Below, piece after piece: positions 43,497-52,566 of a stretch of DNA of 64,000 nucleotides (position 1 is its first letter; each line of letters starts with the position of its first letter). The DNA is taken from assembly GCA_937927235.1 (NCBI GenBank), contig CALBCM010000012.1:1-64000 (forward strand), written 5' to 3'. This DNA comes from an uncultured Johnsonella sp. Its GTDB lineage: Bacteria > Bacillota > Clostridia > Lachnospirales > Lachnospiraceae. A model generated the notes under the pieces. It saw only the letters and a list, made by a program, of their open reading frames with translations, had not been told where the DNA came from and ran no database searches. The position numbers were made by a program, and so were the translations under genes.

Positions 43497-43565
43497 TGCA
43501 GAAGAAAGTGAACCGCTATGACTTATAGAAGTCAAAACTTTCCGGTTAACTTAGCTTTTCCTGCA
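43497..43565 (-). ncRNA. Structured 5' leader of the degV gene
   Basis: Three nested stems can form on the minus strand: TGCAGGAAAAG with CTTTCTTCTGCA (imperfect), AACCG with CGGTT, and TGACTT with AAGTCA around a four-base loop. The whole hairpin lies between the promoter and the ribosome binding site. No known riboswitch class was recognised. Confidence 0.4.
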
Positions 43566-43588
43566 TGTAGTTTTGAAAACCAGATAAC

Positions 43589-43617
43589 ATTATAGGCGTT
43601 GATTAAAATAAAGTCAA
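43589..43617 (-). promoter_or_regulatory. degV promoter
   Basis: TTGACT (43612-43617), 17 bases, TATAAT (43589-43594) on the minus strand, giving a leader of about 105 bases. Confidence 0.75.
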
Positions 43618-43686
43618 TAAGTAAAATCATTAATCCTTCAGCTTGATTCTTTGAAGGCTTTTCAATATAATTCCTTTAACAGTAAA

Positions 43687-43740
43687 GCCCTTCACTGCCC
43701 ATGAAGCTGTAAATCAGCAGAGGCGGTGTGAGGGCTTTTT
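43687..43740 (+). terminator. Hairpin downstream of the DUF4037 gene
   Basis: Arms AAAGCCCTTCACTGCCC and GGCGGTGTGAGGGCTTT pair with a few mismatches and G-U pairs around a 21-base loop; a TTTTT tract follows on the plus strand. As no rightward gene precedes it, it may still serve the leftward DUF4037 transcript or be bidirectional. Confidence 0.5.
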
Positions 43741-43751
43741 GGCTTTTGTTC

Positions 43752-44555
43752 TCAAAAGTCAGTTTTATATTGCAGGGTATTCAGACAGTCTTTAAGTTTT
43801 CCGGTAATAAGAAAAATATCATTTTCAACTCTATCCGTATCACTGAAAATATCCTGATATAAAGTAAAAATATTTTTTTCAAAAGCCTCAGGAAGCTTCG
43901 CTGCTTTTTCCAAGGCAACTTGCAGCATGCGTTTTTCACCCGGATGGGTCAGCTCATTCATCGCAAAAATTATGTCAAAATACGACTCCATATAAGCTGC
44001 CGTTCTGTGATTCACACTGATTAAATCATTTCTTTTTACCGCCTTTATAATCTGCTTATCATAAGAGGGTAGATTCCCCGTAAGCAGTCTTAAATTATTT
44101 GAAATAATATTTTCCCTTAATTTTAAGGGATAAGGAATCGTATATTTTTCCTTTAATTTTTGAAGCCTCCCGTTTCTGTCAAATAGTATTTTGCTTTGGA
44201 TTAAATTATGCCACATACAGGTTGTATAGCCGTTATGCGCAATATGCTTATCGACCACTGAAGAAACCTCATCTACAAAAGAATCCAGATTGCGATATAA
44301 AATATCAATATCCACTCCATCCTTTAAGGTACAGTCGTCCTCCAACTCCCAGAAATGATTGCCTAATTCTATATAAGAACAGCATTTCTGCAAGATTTGC
44401 TCTCGTTTTTCCTCTGAGGGTGTAGCGCTACAGTAAAGATAAAGGTCGTAATCCGATTTTTCGTCATACCTGAGACCTGCACGTGAACCGCCCAGTGCCA
44501 TCGCTTCTACTTCTGATAATTCAGATAAATAATCACATAATTTTTCAAAATACAT
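43752..44555 (-). CDS. DUF4037 nucleotidyltransferase-domain protein
   Basis: A 267-residue protein with a polymerase-beta-like nucleotidyltransferase core: GGSRAG and SDYDLYLY give the first two carboxylates and DIDILY the third. The C-terminal half is helical and resembles DUF4037. Members of this fold adenylylate small molecules, antibiotics or RNA; the substrate here cannot be told from sequence. It stands alone between a terminator and the degV unit, so it may be an antibiotic-modifying relative or a housekeeping enzyme. Confidence 0.75.
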   Translation of the reverse strand: MYFEKLCDYLSELSEVEAMALGGSRAGLRYDEKSDYDLYLYCSATPSEEKREQILQKCCSYIELGNHFWELEDDCTLKDGVDIDILYRNLDSFVDEVSSVVDKHIAHNGYTTCMWHNLIQSKILFDRNGRLQKLKEKYTIPYPLKLRENIISNNLRLLTGNLPSYDKQIIKAVKRNDLISVNHRTAAYMESYFDIIFAMNELTHPGEKRMLQVALEKAAKLPEAFEKNIFTLYQDIFSDTDRVENDIFLITGKLKDCLNTLQYKTDF

Positions 44556-44581
44556 CTGCTTGTTCCTCTCTTTAGAAAAGC

Positions 44582-44617
44582 ACCGGTTTCGGCAGATGCC
44601 GAAACCGGTACTTTTTT
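44582..44617. terminator. Terminator after etfA
   Basis: Perfect 12-bp arms ACCGGTTTCGGC and GCCGAAACCGGT (44582-44593, 44598-44609) with loop AGAT. T6 follows on the plus strand and GCTTTTC on the minus strand, so it ends the lactate operon and isolates the DUF4037 gene. Confidence 0.85.
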
Positions 44618-44649
44618 ATTTGCAGCTTATTTTACACTTCCTGTTTTGC

Positions 44650-45660
44650 TTAGCTGTTCTTTTTGTCAGCAAATGCCCTTGTAAGTGCAGGAACTATTTC
44701 ATTAAGATTTCCCACTATTCCATAGTCAGCAACACTGAATATAGGAGCATCAGGGTCCTTATTAATAGCTATAACCGTATCAGAAGCACTGATTCCTGCA
44801 AGATGCTGTATAGCACCTGAGATACCGATTGCAAAATAAAGCTTTGGAGCTACAGTTTTGCCTGACTGTCCTACCTGATGAGCCTGGCTCATCCAGCCTG
44901 CATCAACTACGGCACGGCTGCAACCGACTACTCCGCCGAGCACCTTTGCAAGCTCTTCAATTATAACAAAGTTTTCCGCCGAGCCTACACCGCGACCGCC
45001 TGAGACTATAATCTCAGCCTCATCCAGTGCAACTCCTCCGGCAATTTCTTCAACACGCTCTATAAGGCGGGTACGGATTTTATCCTTTGCAAAGTGGATA
45101 TCCTCTTTTATAATCTCACCGGTACGACTCTCGTCATAAGGATTCTTTTTAAATACACCGGGACGAACTGTACCCATCTGAGGACGATTATCCGGGCACA
45201 TAATATTTGCCATCAGGTTGCCTCCGAAGGTAGGTCTGGTCCAAACTATAACTCCGGTATCCTCATCAATTGAAATGTCGGTACAATCAGCAGTAAGTCC
45301 TGTCTGAAGTCTGCAGGCAACTCTCGGACCTACATCACGTCCGTTATGTGTTGCACCTATCATAAATGCTTCCGGCTTATATTTTTCAACCAGCTCTGTA
45401 AGAGCAGCCGCATAAGCATCGGTTGAAAACTCTTCATATTCATCGCCGTCAATTACGATAGCCGAATCAGCTCCATAGCAAATTGCATCCTTTGCAGCCT
45501 TTTCAACATTTTTTCCAAGTGCCACTGCAACGAGAGCACATTTTTTTTCATCAGCAAGCTTCCTTGCTACGTTTAAAAGCTCATAGCCTACATTTTTTAC
45601 CTTACCATGCTCAGATTCGATAAAAACCCAAATATTTTTGTAATCACTAAGATTCGCCAT
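44650..45660 (-). CDS. etfA: Electron transfer flavoprotein alpha subunit
   Basis: The FAD-binding subunit of an Etf dimer. The 336-residue protein has the N-terminal domain I and the C-terminal FAD domain with SGRGVG-like VSGGRGVGS, GQSGKTVAPKLYFAIGISGAIQH and INKDPDAPIF. There is no N-terminal ferredoxin-like domain with CxxC motifs, unlike the larger EtfA of the Acetobacterium lactate complex. GGAGGG lies 11 bases before the ATG. It is last in the lctP-dehydrogenase-etfB-etfA order, 16 bases after etfB. Confidence 0.94.
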   Translation of the reverse strand: MANLSDYKNIWVFIESEHGKVKNVGYELLNVARKLADEKKCALVAVALGKNVEKAAKDAICYGADSAIVIDGDEYEEFSTDAYAAALTELVEKYKPEAFMIGATHNGRDVGPRVACRLQTGLTADCTDISIDEDTGVIVWTRPTFGGNLMANIMCPDNRPQMGTVRPGVFKKNPYDESRTGEIIKEDIHFAKDKIRTRLIERVEEIAGGVALDEAEIIVSGGRGVGSAENFVIIEELAKVLGGVVGCSRAVVDAGWMSQAHQVGQSGKTVAPKLYFAIGISGAIQHLAGISASDTVIAINKDPDAPIFSVADYGIVGNLNEIVPALTRAFADKKNS

Positions 45661-45676
45661 TTCTAGTCCTTCCCTC

Positions 45677-46480
45677 CTACACTAATTTTGCTTCATGCAT
45701 AATCTCTGCAAGTTTATCTGCCGATTCTTCAGCTTCAAGTCCTTTGAGTATAACTCCGTCCTTAGTATTCACAGGAGTATAAGTCTTTTTAACCTTTGTA
45801 GGAGAACCTTTGATTCCACATCTTGAATAATCAAGCATAGACAAATCTTCTTCTGAAAGCACCTTAATTTCCTTTTTCTTTGCAGCAAGCTTGCTCTTTA
45901 AGGTAGGATATCTCGGCTCGTAGGGAAGTCTTACCACTGTAACGAGGGCAGGAAGATTAACACCAATCATATCATAGCCGTTTTCTCCCTCTCTCTTAAC
46001 ATGGATCTCACCGTTTTCCTCTAAAACATCAAGCGCATAGGTTACCTGCGGTATATCAAGACACTCGGCAACCTGCGGTCCTACCTGTGAGGTATCTCCG
46101 TCAATAGCCTGTTTTCCGCAAAGTATAAGGTCAAACTTAAGATTTTCCTTTTCTTCAACAAGCTTTATAGCCTCTGAAATGATATAGCCAGTTGCCAGCG
46201 TATCCGAGCCTCCGAAGCTTCTTCCTGAAATCAGATAGCCTTCATCGGCACCAACTGCAAGGCAGGTCTTTATAGCCTCTTCAGCCTGCTTCGGTCCCAT
46301 TGAAAGAACTATAACCTTTCCTCCCAACTTTTCAACAAGCCTTACACCAACTTCAAGTGCATAGGTGTCAAACGGGTTTACAATACTTGGAACTCCGGCA
46401 CGTACCAGATTATGTGTAACCGGGTCTATCTTTATTTCATTGGTATCCGGTACCTGTTTAATGCAAACACAAATATTCAA
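45677..46480 (-). CDS. etfB: Electron transfer flavoprotein beta subunit, bifurcating type
   Basis: The 267-residue partner of EtfA. The segment CGKQAIDGDTSQVGP matches the version seen in bifurcating Etfs, where a second FAD replaces AMP. This suggests that NADH and ferredoxin are linked to lactate oxidation. The start is TTG with GAGGAGG eight bases upstream. It lies between the lactate dehydrogenase gene and etfA with gaps of 18 and 16 bases. Confidence 0.93.
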   Translation of the reverse strand: MNICVCIKQVPDTNEIKIDPVTHNLVRAGVPSIVNPFDTYALEVGVRLVEKLGGKVIVLSMGPKQAEEAIKTCLAVGADEGYLISGRSFGGSDTLATGYIISEAIKLVEEKENLKFDLILCGKQAIDGDTSQVGPQVAECLDIPQVTYALDVLEENGEIHVKREGENGYDMIGVNLPALVTVVRLPYEPRYPTLKSKLAAKKKEIKVLSEEDLSMLDYSRCGIKGSPTKVKKTYTPVNTKDGVILKGLEAEESADKLAEIMHEAKLV

Positions 46481-46498
46481 CTTTCTGTCCTCCTCAAA

Positions 46499-47911
46499 TT
46501 ATAAGCGATGGCATACTTTGCCTGGATTTAATATCATCTTGGGGTCAAATACCTTTTTAATGCCCTCCATAAGGCTCATATTAACCTCACCTATGGACTC
46601 TGCAAGATATTTAATCTTTCCTGAGCCTATTCCGTGCTCACCCGAAACCAGTCCGCCGCAGTCAATAGCCTCTTTATAAATCTTCTCAAAGAAAGCGTCA
46701 ACTCTCTTTTTAAATTCCTCTTCTTCAAGGTCATTGGAGCACTGATAAATATGAAGATTGCCATCTCCAGCATGTCCGAATGACTTAATTACAAGTCCGC
46801 ATTCCTCACCTGTCTTATTTACAAATTCGAGGTAATCGGCAATCTTATTTACAGGAAGTACCACGTCACACTCGTCAAGAAGCTTTGTCTCTTCCATAAT
46901 CGCTTCCAAGAAAGATGAGCGTGCAGCCCAAGCATCCTTAAGCTTTGCAGGTGTATCTGCTACGAGCACATCCATAGCTCCCGCTTCAAGCACCAGCTCA
47001 CCTGCCTGCTCAACCATGGCATCCAACTCATCAGGAGTATTTGCATCAAAGGTAAGAAGGAGATAAGCACCTATATCCTGACCGTTTAAGCTCTTAGGGA
47101 ATACTTCCTTGCCCACATATCTTTCTGAAGAAAGTACAATTTCTCTTTCCATAAACTCAATAGCCTGAGGATTCATATGCGAAAGCTTAAACTTAGGCAC
47201 TGTAGTAAGTGCCGTTCTAAGATCTTCAAAAGGCACTATCAATGAAACCACATTTTTCGGCTTAGGAATAATTTTCATAGTAAGCTCTGTTATAATGCCA
47301 AGTGTTCCCTCTGAGCCTATCATAAGATTAAGCAGTGAATAGCCTGATGATGTCTTTGAAACTGTAGCACCGAACCTTGTAATCTCTCCTGTAGGCAGTA
47401 CCACCGTCATGGCTCTTACATAATCACGTGTAGTTCCATACTTAACTGCTCTCATACCGCCGGCATTTGTTGCCACATTGCCGCCTACGCAGGCGAACTT
47501 TTCACCCGGATCTGGAGGGAAAAGCATTCCCTTCGAAAGACAGTCTTCTGCAAGATCATTAAGCAATACTCCCGCTTCAATCTCAACAACAAAGTTCTCA
47601 AGGTCATAGGATTTAATCTTGTTCATCTTTGTAAGATCAATTAAAACTCCGCCATAAAGCGGCACTGCACCGCCTACAAGACCGGTTCCTGCTCCTCTTG
47701 GAGTAACAGGAATGTTGTTTTCATAGCAAATTTTCACAATAGCAGCAACTTCTTCTGTAGAAGTGGGAATTGCAGCGAGTTCCGGCAGCCTTGTGCCGTA
47801 AATCGGCATCTCATCTTTTGCATAGTCAAGATTTATATCTTCACCGGTATAAACCTTAGCACAAACATTTTTGATCTTTTCGACAATTTCTTCATTCAGT
47901 TTATTGTACAT
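46499..47911 (-). CDS. FAD-linked lactate/glycolate dehydrogenase (GlcD/LctD type)
   Basis: A 470-residue flavoprotein of the FAD_binding_4 plus FAD-oxidase C family that oxidises 2-hydroxyacids, here probably D-lactate to pyruvate. It shows the FAD-binding PRGAGTGLVGGAVP, the PDPGEKFACVGGNVATNAGGMRAVKYG segment and the C-terminal GDGNLH and SGEHGIGSGK motifs. In confurcating complexes this subunit passes electrons to EtfAB. It has no cysteine-rich C-terminal FeS region. It follows lctP by 130 bases and is followed by etfB. Confidence 0.9.
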   Translation of the reverse strand: MYNKLNEEIVEKIKNVCAKVYTGEDINLDYAKDEMPIYGTRLPELAAIPTSTEEVAAIVKICYENNIPVTPRGAGTGLVGGAVPLYGGVLIDLTKMNKIKSYDLENFVVEIEAGVLLNDLAEDCLSKGMLFPPDPGEKFACVGGNVATNAGGMRAVKYGTTRDYVRAMTVVLPTGEITRFGATVSKTSSGYSLLNLMIGSEGTLGIITELTMKIIPKPKNVVSLIVPFEDLRTALTTVPKFKLSHMNPQAIEFMEREIVLSSERYVGKEVFPKSLNGQDIGAYLLLTFDANTPDELDAMVEQAGELVLEAGAMDVLVADTPAKLKDAWAARSSFLEAIMEETKLLDECDVVLPVNKIADYLEFVNKTGEECGLVIKSFGHAGDGNLHIYQCSNDLEEEEFKKRVDAFFEKIYKEAIDCGGLVSGEHGIGSGKIKYLAESIGEVNMSLMEGIKKVFDPKMILNPGKVCHRL

Positions 47912-48041
47912 CGCTCAAAAACCTCTCTTTCCATGTATATAATCTTATTATAATATAGGCAGGTATTATCATGCAGTCACAATATTTTATAAAAGCCATT
48001 CCTAGAATACATAATATCCCGCCTTATATTTCAAAATAATT

Positions 48042-49595
48042 TTATGCTTTGAATACAAATGCTCCTGCAAGACATATAACCCCGGCAAGCAGTGCATAAA
48101 ATACAAAGTATCTGAATACAGCTCCTAAAACCTTACTTTCAGAGCCTACTGCATTGATAGCTCCGGTTCCTATTGCTATACCCTGCGGACAGACCATTTT
48201 GCCTATACCTGCACCAAAAACATTGGCAGCGGTAATCCAGTAAACATTCAGCCCGAGCTGAAGAGCAGTTTCCTTTTGAAGCTCTCCAAAGAGTACACAG
48301 GTTGAAGTACCCGAGCCTGTGATAAATGCCCCTAAAACTCCTATAAGCGGTGCCATAAACGGATATACAGGACCTGTAGAGGTAACCAGCATCTCTGCTA
48401 TGTCTTTTATCATGCCGCTGTAAGTCATTATTTTTGCTATTGCAAGCACTGCACAGATAGTAACTATAGTTTTCCAGTACTTCTTAAAGGTAGCTCCAAG
48501 CACTGCAAATATATCGGCAATCTTTGCTCCCTGTATCAGTCCTCCTATAAAAGCAGAAATGAAAATCATAACTCCGGGAGTATTTACCCATGAAAATGCA
48601 AGCGGTTTTCCTCCCTCGCCGGGATAAATCAGGAAAGAGGACTTAATAGGCTTAAGCAGATTGTTGATAGGTGGACATATAGTTGAAGTAGCGGTAAGCA
48701 GGACAAATATAAGTATGAAAGGAGCCCAAGCCTTAAGACCTTCTTCCGTACTGATATTAATCCTTTTGTCAGCTGCACCGTCAGATACTTCAATTAAATA
48801 CTCCTTATCTGAATCTATTTTAAACAGCTTGGAGGCTGCAATCATGCAAAGGATTGAGCATATGGAGCCTATTATATCAGGCAGCTCAGGTCCGAGGTAT
48901 TTAGCCACAAAAAACCATGGAACTGTAAACGAGAGTGAAGCTACCAACAGCATCGGAATCATTCCTTTAAAAGCCTTTTTGCCGCCGCCGCTTATATAAA
49001 CCATTATAAACGGTGAAATAAATGTAAGGATGCACTGTATCATTGCTATATAGCCTGCCATTTGAATATGGTCAAGGTCTGTCACGGTTGAAAGCACTGT
49101 GGTAGGTACGCCCACCGAGCCAAATGCAGTCGGTGTAGAATTTACTACAAGACAGGCAACAACCGCATTTATCGGGTTAATTCCTATGCCTGCAAGCATT
49201 GAAGCCGGGATTGCCACAGCAGTACCGAAACCTGCCATACCCTCCATAAAATTGCCGAAGCCCCAGCCGATTATCAGCATAAGCACTCTTTTATCATCAG
49301 AGATGCCTGCCAACATTTTCTTGATTTGCTCCATAGCTCCGGTTTTAAGTGTAAGATTATAAGTAAAAAGTGCCGCCATGATAACAAGGCATATAGGCCA
49401 GAGGGCATTTAACGAGCCTTCAAGTGCCGCAGCAGCAGTATTTACAGGCGATAATTTCCAAAAAGACAATGCCAGTACTGCTGTAATAGCCAAAGCGGAC
49501 AGACATGCTGTATGGCTTGGCATCTTAAGACGGCTCAAAGCTACGATCAGCCAGATTATAGGCAGCAGTGCTAAAAGAAATTTCACAAACATCAT
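48042..49595 (-). CDS. lctP: L-lactate permease LctP
   Basis: A 517-residue membrane transporter that brings lactate in with protons. About 13 hydrophobic segments are visible, with the conserved NFMEGMAGFGTAVAIP and TGSGTSTCVLFG stretches and the late ICPQGIAIG-like VCPQGIAIGTGAIN. The ATG at 49595 lies 11 bases after AGGAGG; the TTG at 49616 overlaps that site and is rejected. First gene of the lactate unit; its promoter is at 49749-49777. Confidence 0.92.
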   Translation of the reverse strand: MMFVKFLLALLPIIWLIVALSRLKMPSHTACLSALAITAVLALSFWKLSPVNTAAAALEGSLNALWPICLVIMAALFTYNLTLKTGAMEQIKKMLAGISDDKRVLMLIIGWGFGNFMEGMAGFGTAVAIPASMLAGIGINPINAVVACLVVNSTPTAFGSVGVPTTVLSTVTDLDHIQMAGYIAMIQCILTFISPFIMVYISGGGKKAFKGMIPMLLVASLSFTVPWFFVAKYLGPELPDIIGSICSILCMIAASKLFKIDSDKEYLIEVSDGAADKRINISTEEGLKAWAPFILIFVLLTATSTICPPINNLLKPIKSSFLIYPGEGGKPLAFSWVNTPGVMIFISAFIGGLIQGAKIADIFAVLGATFKKYWKTIVTICAVLAIAKIMTYSGMIKDIAEMLVTSTGPVYPFMAPLIGVLGAFITGSGTSTCVLFGELQKETALQLGLNVYWITAANVFGAGIGKMVCPQGIAIGTGAINAVGSESKVLGAVFRYFVFYALLAGVICLAGAFVFKA

Positions 49596-49748
49596 AACAA
49601 AAAATTCCTCCTTCAATTAGACGTGATAGAACAAAGTGTTTTTTAAGTTATTTTTTTAACTAAGTTTTTACAGTATAAAGCTCTACTTTGTTTAATTATT
49701 ATCTATATTGTATGTTTCAATGAAATATGGCCCATAAGTCTTATACAC

Positions 49749-49777
49749 TTTATATATTAAACTCCTTTATTTGTCAA
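49749..49777 (-). promoter_or_regulatory. lctP operon promoter
   Basis: TTGACA (49772-49777), 17 bases, TATAAA (49749-49754) on the minus strand. It is strong by sequence, so regulation probably acts by repression or in the leader. Confidence 0.75.
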
Positions 49778-49887
49778 TAGTTTTGCGGTATTCAGTATAG
49801 GAAAGTACGACAAAAAAAACATATAAAGAAAAAAACAGCGAATGCAGTAACGAATTACTAAGCTTTATGTTAAAAATATTTGGGAGG

Positions 49888-49924
49888 TAAAAAAAAAGTA
49901 CCGTCTTACTAAAAAACGGCACTT
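49888..49924 (-). terminator. htpG terminator
   Basis: Arms AAGTGCCGT and ACGGTACTT (minus strand; 49916-49924 and 49896-49904) with one G-U pair, followed by an eight-T run. It starts about 70 bases after the htpG stop. Confidence 0.85.
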
Positions 49925-49993
49925 CATTAAAAATCGCTAATTTTTATTTAGTTAATTAATATTTTTCTATAAGTTACTAATAAAAAAATATTT

Positions 49994-52069
49994 TTAAAGC
50001 ATTCCAAGCAATTTATTACTTCTTTCTATAAACTTTGTCATCCTTTCCGGCGAAAGCTTGCCCTGGCTAAGACCTGCAAGGTCATAGAGCTGCTCACATA
50101 TTAGAGCGGTATTTGCTTCTTCAGGATTTTCAAGAAGCTTTTTTACAAGCTCATGTTTGGAATTAAGCAGCAAGGTTTCATCTTCATTTGCAAACATCGA
50201 GGGATCCATGCCAAGCATTCCATATTGCTTCATCATTTCCTGCATTCTCCGGCTTTCTTCAGATACAAGCAGCACTGAAGCTACATTTTCATTCTTAAGC
50301 GGGCTTATCTCGACCTTAATCTTATCATTGCCAAGTGCTTTCTTAAAGGTCTCGCTCAGTACCTCCTGGGCTTTTTTGGCTTCCTCATCGGCAGCCTGAG
50401 CTTCTCTCATATCTTCACTTATATCTGAATCAATTCTTAAAAATTTCAGCCCCTCATTTTTCATTTCAAGCTGAGCTATAAAGGGCATATCAATATTGTG
50501 AGGAAGTACTACTGCATCCTTGCCCGCTTCCTTAAATAAGTTGATATACTGGCTCTGGGTATTGACATCATTCACATAATATATTTTAAGCTCTTTTTTA
50601 GCAGGCTCTTTGTCATCCCCTTCCTTATTTTCGGCAGATTCCTTTTGATTATCCTGATTTTTGGCTTCTGTACCGTCTTTATCATTTTTTTCATTGACAC
50701 CAAGCTCTTCAAGGGTAAGATATTTTGAATTAATATCTTTAAAAAGTATTGCAGGCAAAACCTTTTCACCGAATTTATCATCCTTAAGATAGCCGAATTT
50801 TATAAACGGAGCTATGTCGTCCCAATATTTTTCATATTTTTCTCTGTCGGTATTGCAAAGACCTGTAAGCTTATCAGCCACCTTTTTAGAGATATAATCC
50901 GATATTTTCTTTACAAAGCCGTCATTCTGCAGTGCAGACCTTGAAACGTTAAGCGGTAAATCCGGGCAGTCTATAACTCCTTTAAGGAGCATTAAAAATT
51001 CAGGAATCACCTCTTTAATATTGTCTGCTATAAACACCTGATTATTATAAAGCTTTATAGTTCCCTCTATTGATTCATATTCCATGTTTATTTTCGGGAA
51101 ATAAAGTATACCCTTAAGATTAAACGGATAATCCATATTTAAATGTATCCAGAAAAGCGGCTCCTTATAGTCTTTAAAGACCTTTCTGTAAAAATCTTTA
51201 TATTCTTCCTCGCTGCACTCATTTGGGTGCTTTGACCAAAGCGGCTTTGTATCATTTATTGCGACAGGACGTGCCTTAATCTTTATTTTTTCCTTTGCAG
51301 GTTCAAGCTCTACAGTTTCTTTAGTTCCGTCTTCTTTAGTTTTTTCCTCGGTTTTTGCAGGCTCTACTATGTTCTCAATTACCGTATCGGTTTCAAGCAA
51401 TTCATCCTTTGCTATCAGCTGAGTTTTTTCTTCAGCATCCACATCTCTCAAGAATATTTCAAACGGCATAAAGGAGCAGTATTTTTGTAAAACCTCTCTG
51501 ACTCTGTATTCATTTGCAAATTCATAGCTGTTGTCATTTAGATGCAGGGTTATTTCAGTACCGCGCACAGTCTTTTTGCCGTCCTCCATCTCATACTCTG
51601 CACCACCCTCACTGCTCCAGTGCACAGCAGCTGCACCCTCTTTATATGAGAGAGTATCAATTTCAACCCTATCTGCCACCATAAAGGCGGAATAAAAGCC
51701 AAGTCCGAAATGCCCGATTATCTGGTCTTCATTTGCTTTGTCCTTATATTTTTCAAGAAAATCCCTCGCTCCTGAAAAAGCTATCTGATTTATGTATTCT
51801 TCCACCTCTTCATAAGTCATTCCTATGCCGTTGTCTGTAAACTTAATAGTTTTAGCCTTAGGACTTACCTCTACCACTATTTTATAGCTCTCCTCTGCCG
51901 ACTCATTAAATTCTCCGATTAAAGTAAGCTTTTTCAGCTTTGTGATGGCATCACTTGAATTTGAAATCATTTCTCTTACAAAGATGTCATGGTCCGAATA
52001 CAGCCATTTCTTTATTATAGGAAATATATTTTCACTATGTATTGAAAGGCTTCCCTTTTTCTTTGTCAT
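49994..52069 (-). CDS. htpG: Molecular chaperone HtpG (Hsp90)
   Basis: A 691-residue homodimeric ATP-driven chaperone. The N-terminal GHKL domain has NSSDAITKL, DNGIGMT and GHFGLGFYSAFMV. Charged inserts rich in Lys/Glu lie near 240-270 and 525-560 of the mature protein. The start is the ATG at 52069, eight bases after GAGG; an open frame that extends to 52309 runs through a terminator and the promoter and is not real. The promoter is an exact TTGACA-17-TATAAT. No CIRCE element was seen. Confidence 0.94.
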   Translation of the reverse strand: MTKKKGSLSIHSENIFPIIKKWLYSDHDIFVREMISNSSDAITKLKKLTLIGEFNESAEESYKIVVEVSPKAKTIKFTDNGIGMTYEEVEEYINQIAFSGARDFLEKYKDKANEDQIIGHFGLGFYSAFMVADRVEIDTLSYKEGAAAVHWSSEGGAEYEMEDGKKTVRGTEITLHLNDNSYEFANEYRVREVLQKYCSFMPFEIFLRDVDAEEKTQLIAKDELLETDTVIENIVEPAKTEEKTKEDGTKETVELEPAKEKIKIKARPVAINDTKPLWSKHPNECSEEEYKDFYRKVFKDYKEPLFWIHLNMDYPFNLKGILYFPKINMEYESIEGTIKLYNNQVFIADNIKEVIPEFLMLLKGVIDCPDLPLNVSRSALQNDGFVKKISDYISKKVADKLTGLCNTDREKYEKYWDDIAPFIKFGYLKDDKFGEKVLPAILFKDINSKYLTLEELGVNEKNDKDGTEAKNQDNQKESAENKEGDDKEPAKKELKIYYVNDVNTQSQYINLFKEAGKDAVVLPHNIDMPFIAQLEMKNEGLKFLRIDSDISEDMREAQAADEEAKKAQEVLSETFKKALGNDKIKVEISPLKNENVASVLLVSEESRRMQEMMKQYGMLGMDPSMFANEDETLLLNSKHELVKKLLENPEEANTALICEQLYDLAGLSQGKLSPERMTKFIERSNKLLGML

Positions 52070-52109
52070 ATTCATTACCTCTTTTTCTATATAAATCTCT
52101 GATAGAATG

Positions 52110-52138
52110 ATTATAAACACCAGCCAATAAGATGTCAA
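52110..52138 (-). promoter_or_regulatory. htpG promoter, exact consensus
   Basis: TTGACA (52133-52138), 17 bases, TATAAT (52110-52115) on the minus strand. It lies a few bases after the terminator hairpin of the HPr-like gene. Confidence 0.85.
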
Positions 52139-52139
52139 G

Positions 52140-52173
52140 CAAAAATCAGCACTCATTTTAAATGAGTGCTGAT
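52140..52173 (-). terminator. Terminator after the HPr-like gene
   Basis: Perfect 14-bp arms (52145-52158, 52160-52173) with a single central base, followed on the minus strand by TTTTTG. It separates the HPr-like gene from htpG. Confidence 0.85.
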
Positions 52174-52244
52174 AAAAACTTGCCAAGCCTGATTTTAAAA
52201 GGAAATCAGCCCCAACATATTTTGTATGCCAGAGCTGATTATAT

Positions 52245-52487
52245 TTATGCCGCTGAGTTATTAGATATACTGTGTTTTTCAAGGAAAGCTTCAAAATCAC
52301 TGTTGTCACCGTTAAATCTAATAGTCAAAGCATTCCTTAAATCAAGACTGAGCACACCTATAATCGACTTTCCATCAATAAATTTACTGTTATAATACAC
52401 ATCAATATCAAAGTCACACTTCATTGCCTCGGCAACGAAATCTTTTGCAGCCTGTACTGTCTTAATTCTGATTTTCTTTTCCTTCAT
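52245..52487 (-). CDS. HPr-fold protein lacking the phosphorylated histidine
   Basis: An 80-residue protein with the HPr fold. The regulatory-serine region is kept (GKSIIGVLSLDL, Ser41 corresponding to HPr Ser46), but the GLHARP segment with His15 is replaced by KTVQAAKDF, and no histidine is near. It therefore cannot relay PTS phosphate and may act like Crh as a serine-phosphorylated corepressor, which is inference. AGGTG precedes the ATG. Its promoter overlaps a 12-bp inverted repeat. It has its own terminator. Confidence 0.8.
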   Translation of the reverse strand: MKEKKIRIKTVQAAKDFVAEAMKCDFDIDVYYNSKFIDGKSIIGVLSLDLRNALTIRFNGDNSDFEAFLEKHSISNNSAA

Positions 52488-52566
52488 TAAAATTCACCTC
52501 TCTCACTTTTAAAAACAAACTCATTACCTCAATGTTACGGTAATGAAACCTCTAAGTAGCGATTAT

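Larger units (their letters stand above)
49596..49993. other. 398-bp gap between lctP and htpG
   Basis: From the right it contains the htpG terminator (49888-49924), about 100 bases of A-rich DNA, the lctP promoter (49749-49777) and a lctP leader of about 125 bases. The leader has a weak AGTTA-6-TAACT inverted repeat at 49646-49661 that could be an operator. No coding sequence was seen. Confidence 0.6.

Noticed and set aside
52070..52309. N-terminal extension of htpG by 80 residues
   Set aside because: It crosses the exact consensus promoter and a terminator hairpin, and Hsp90 homology begins after the ATG at 52069.
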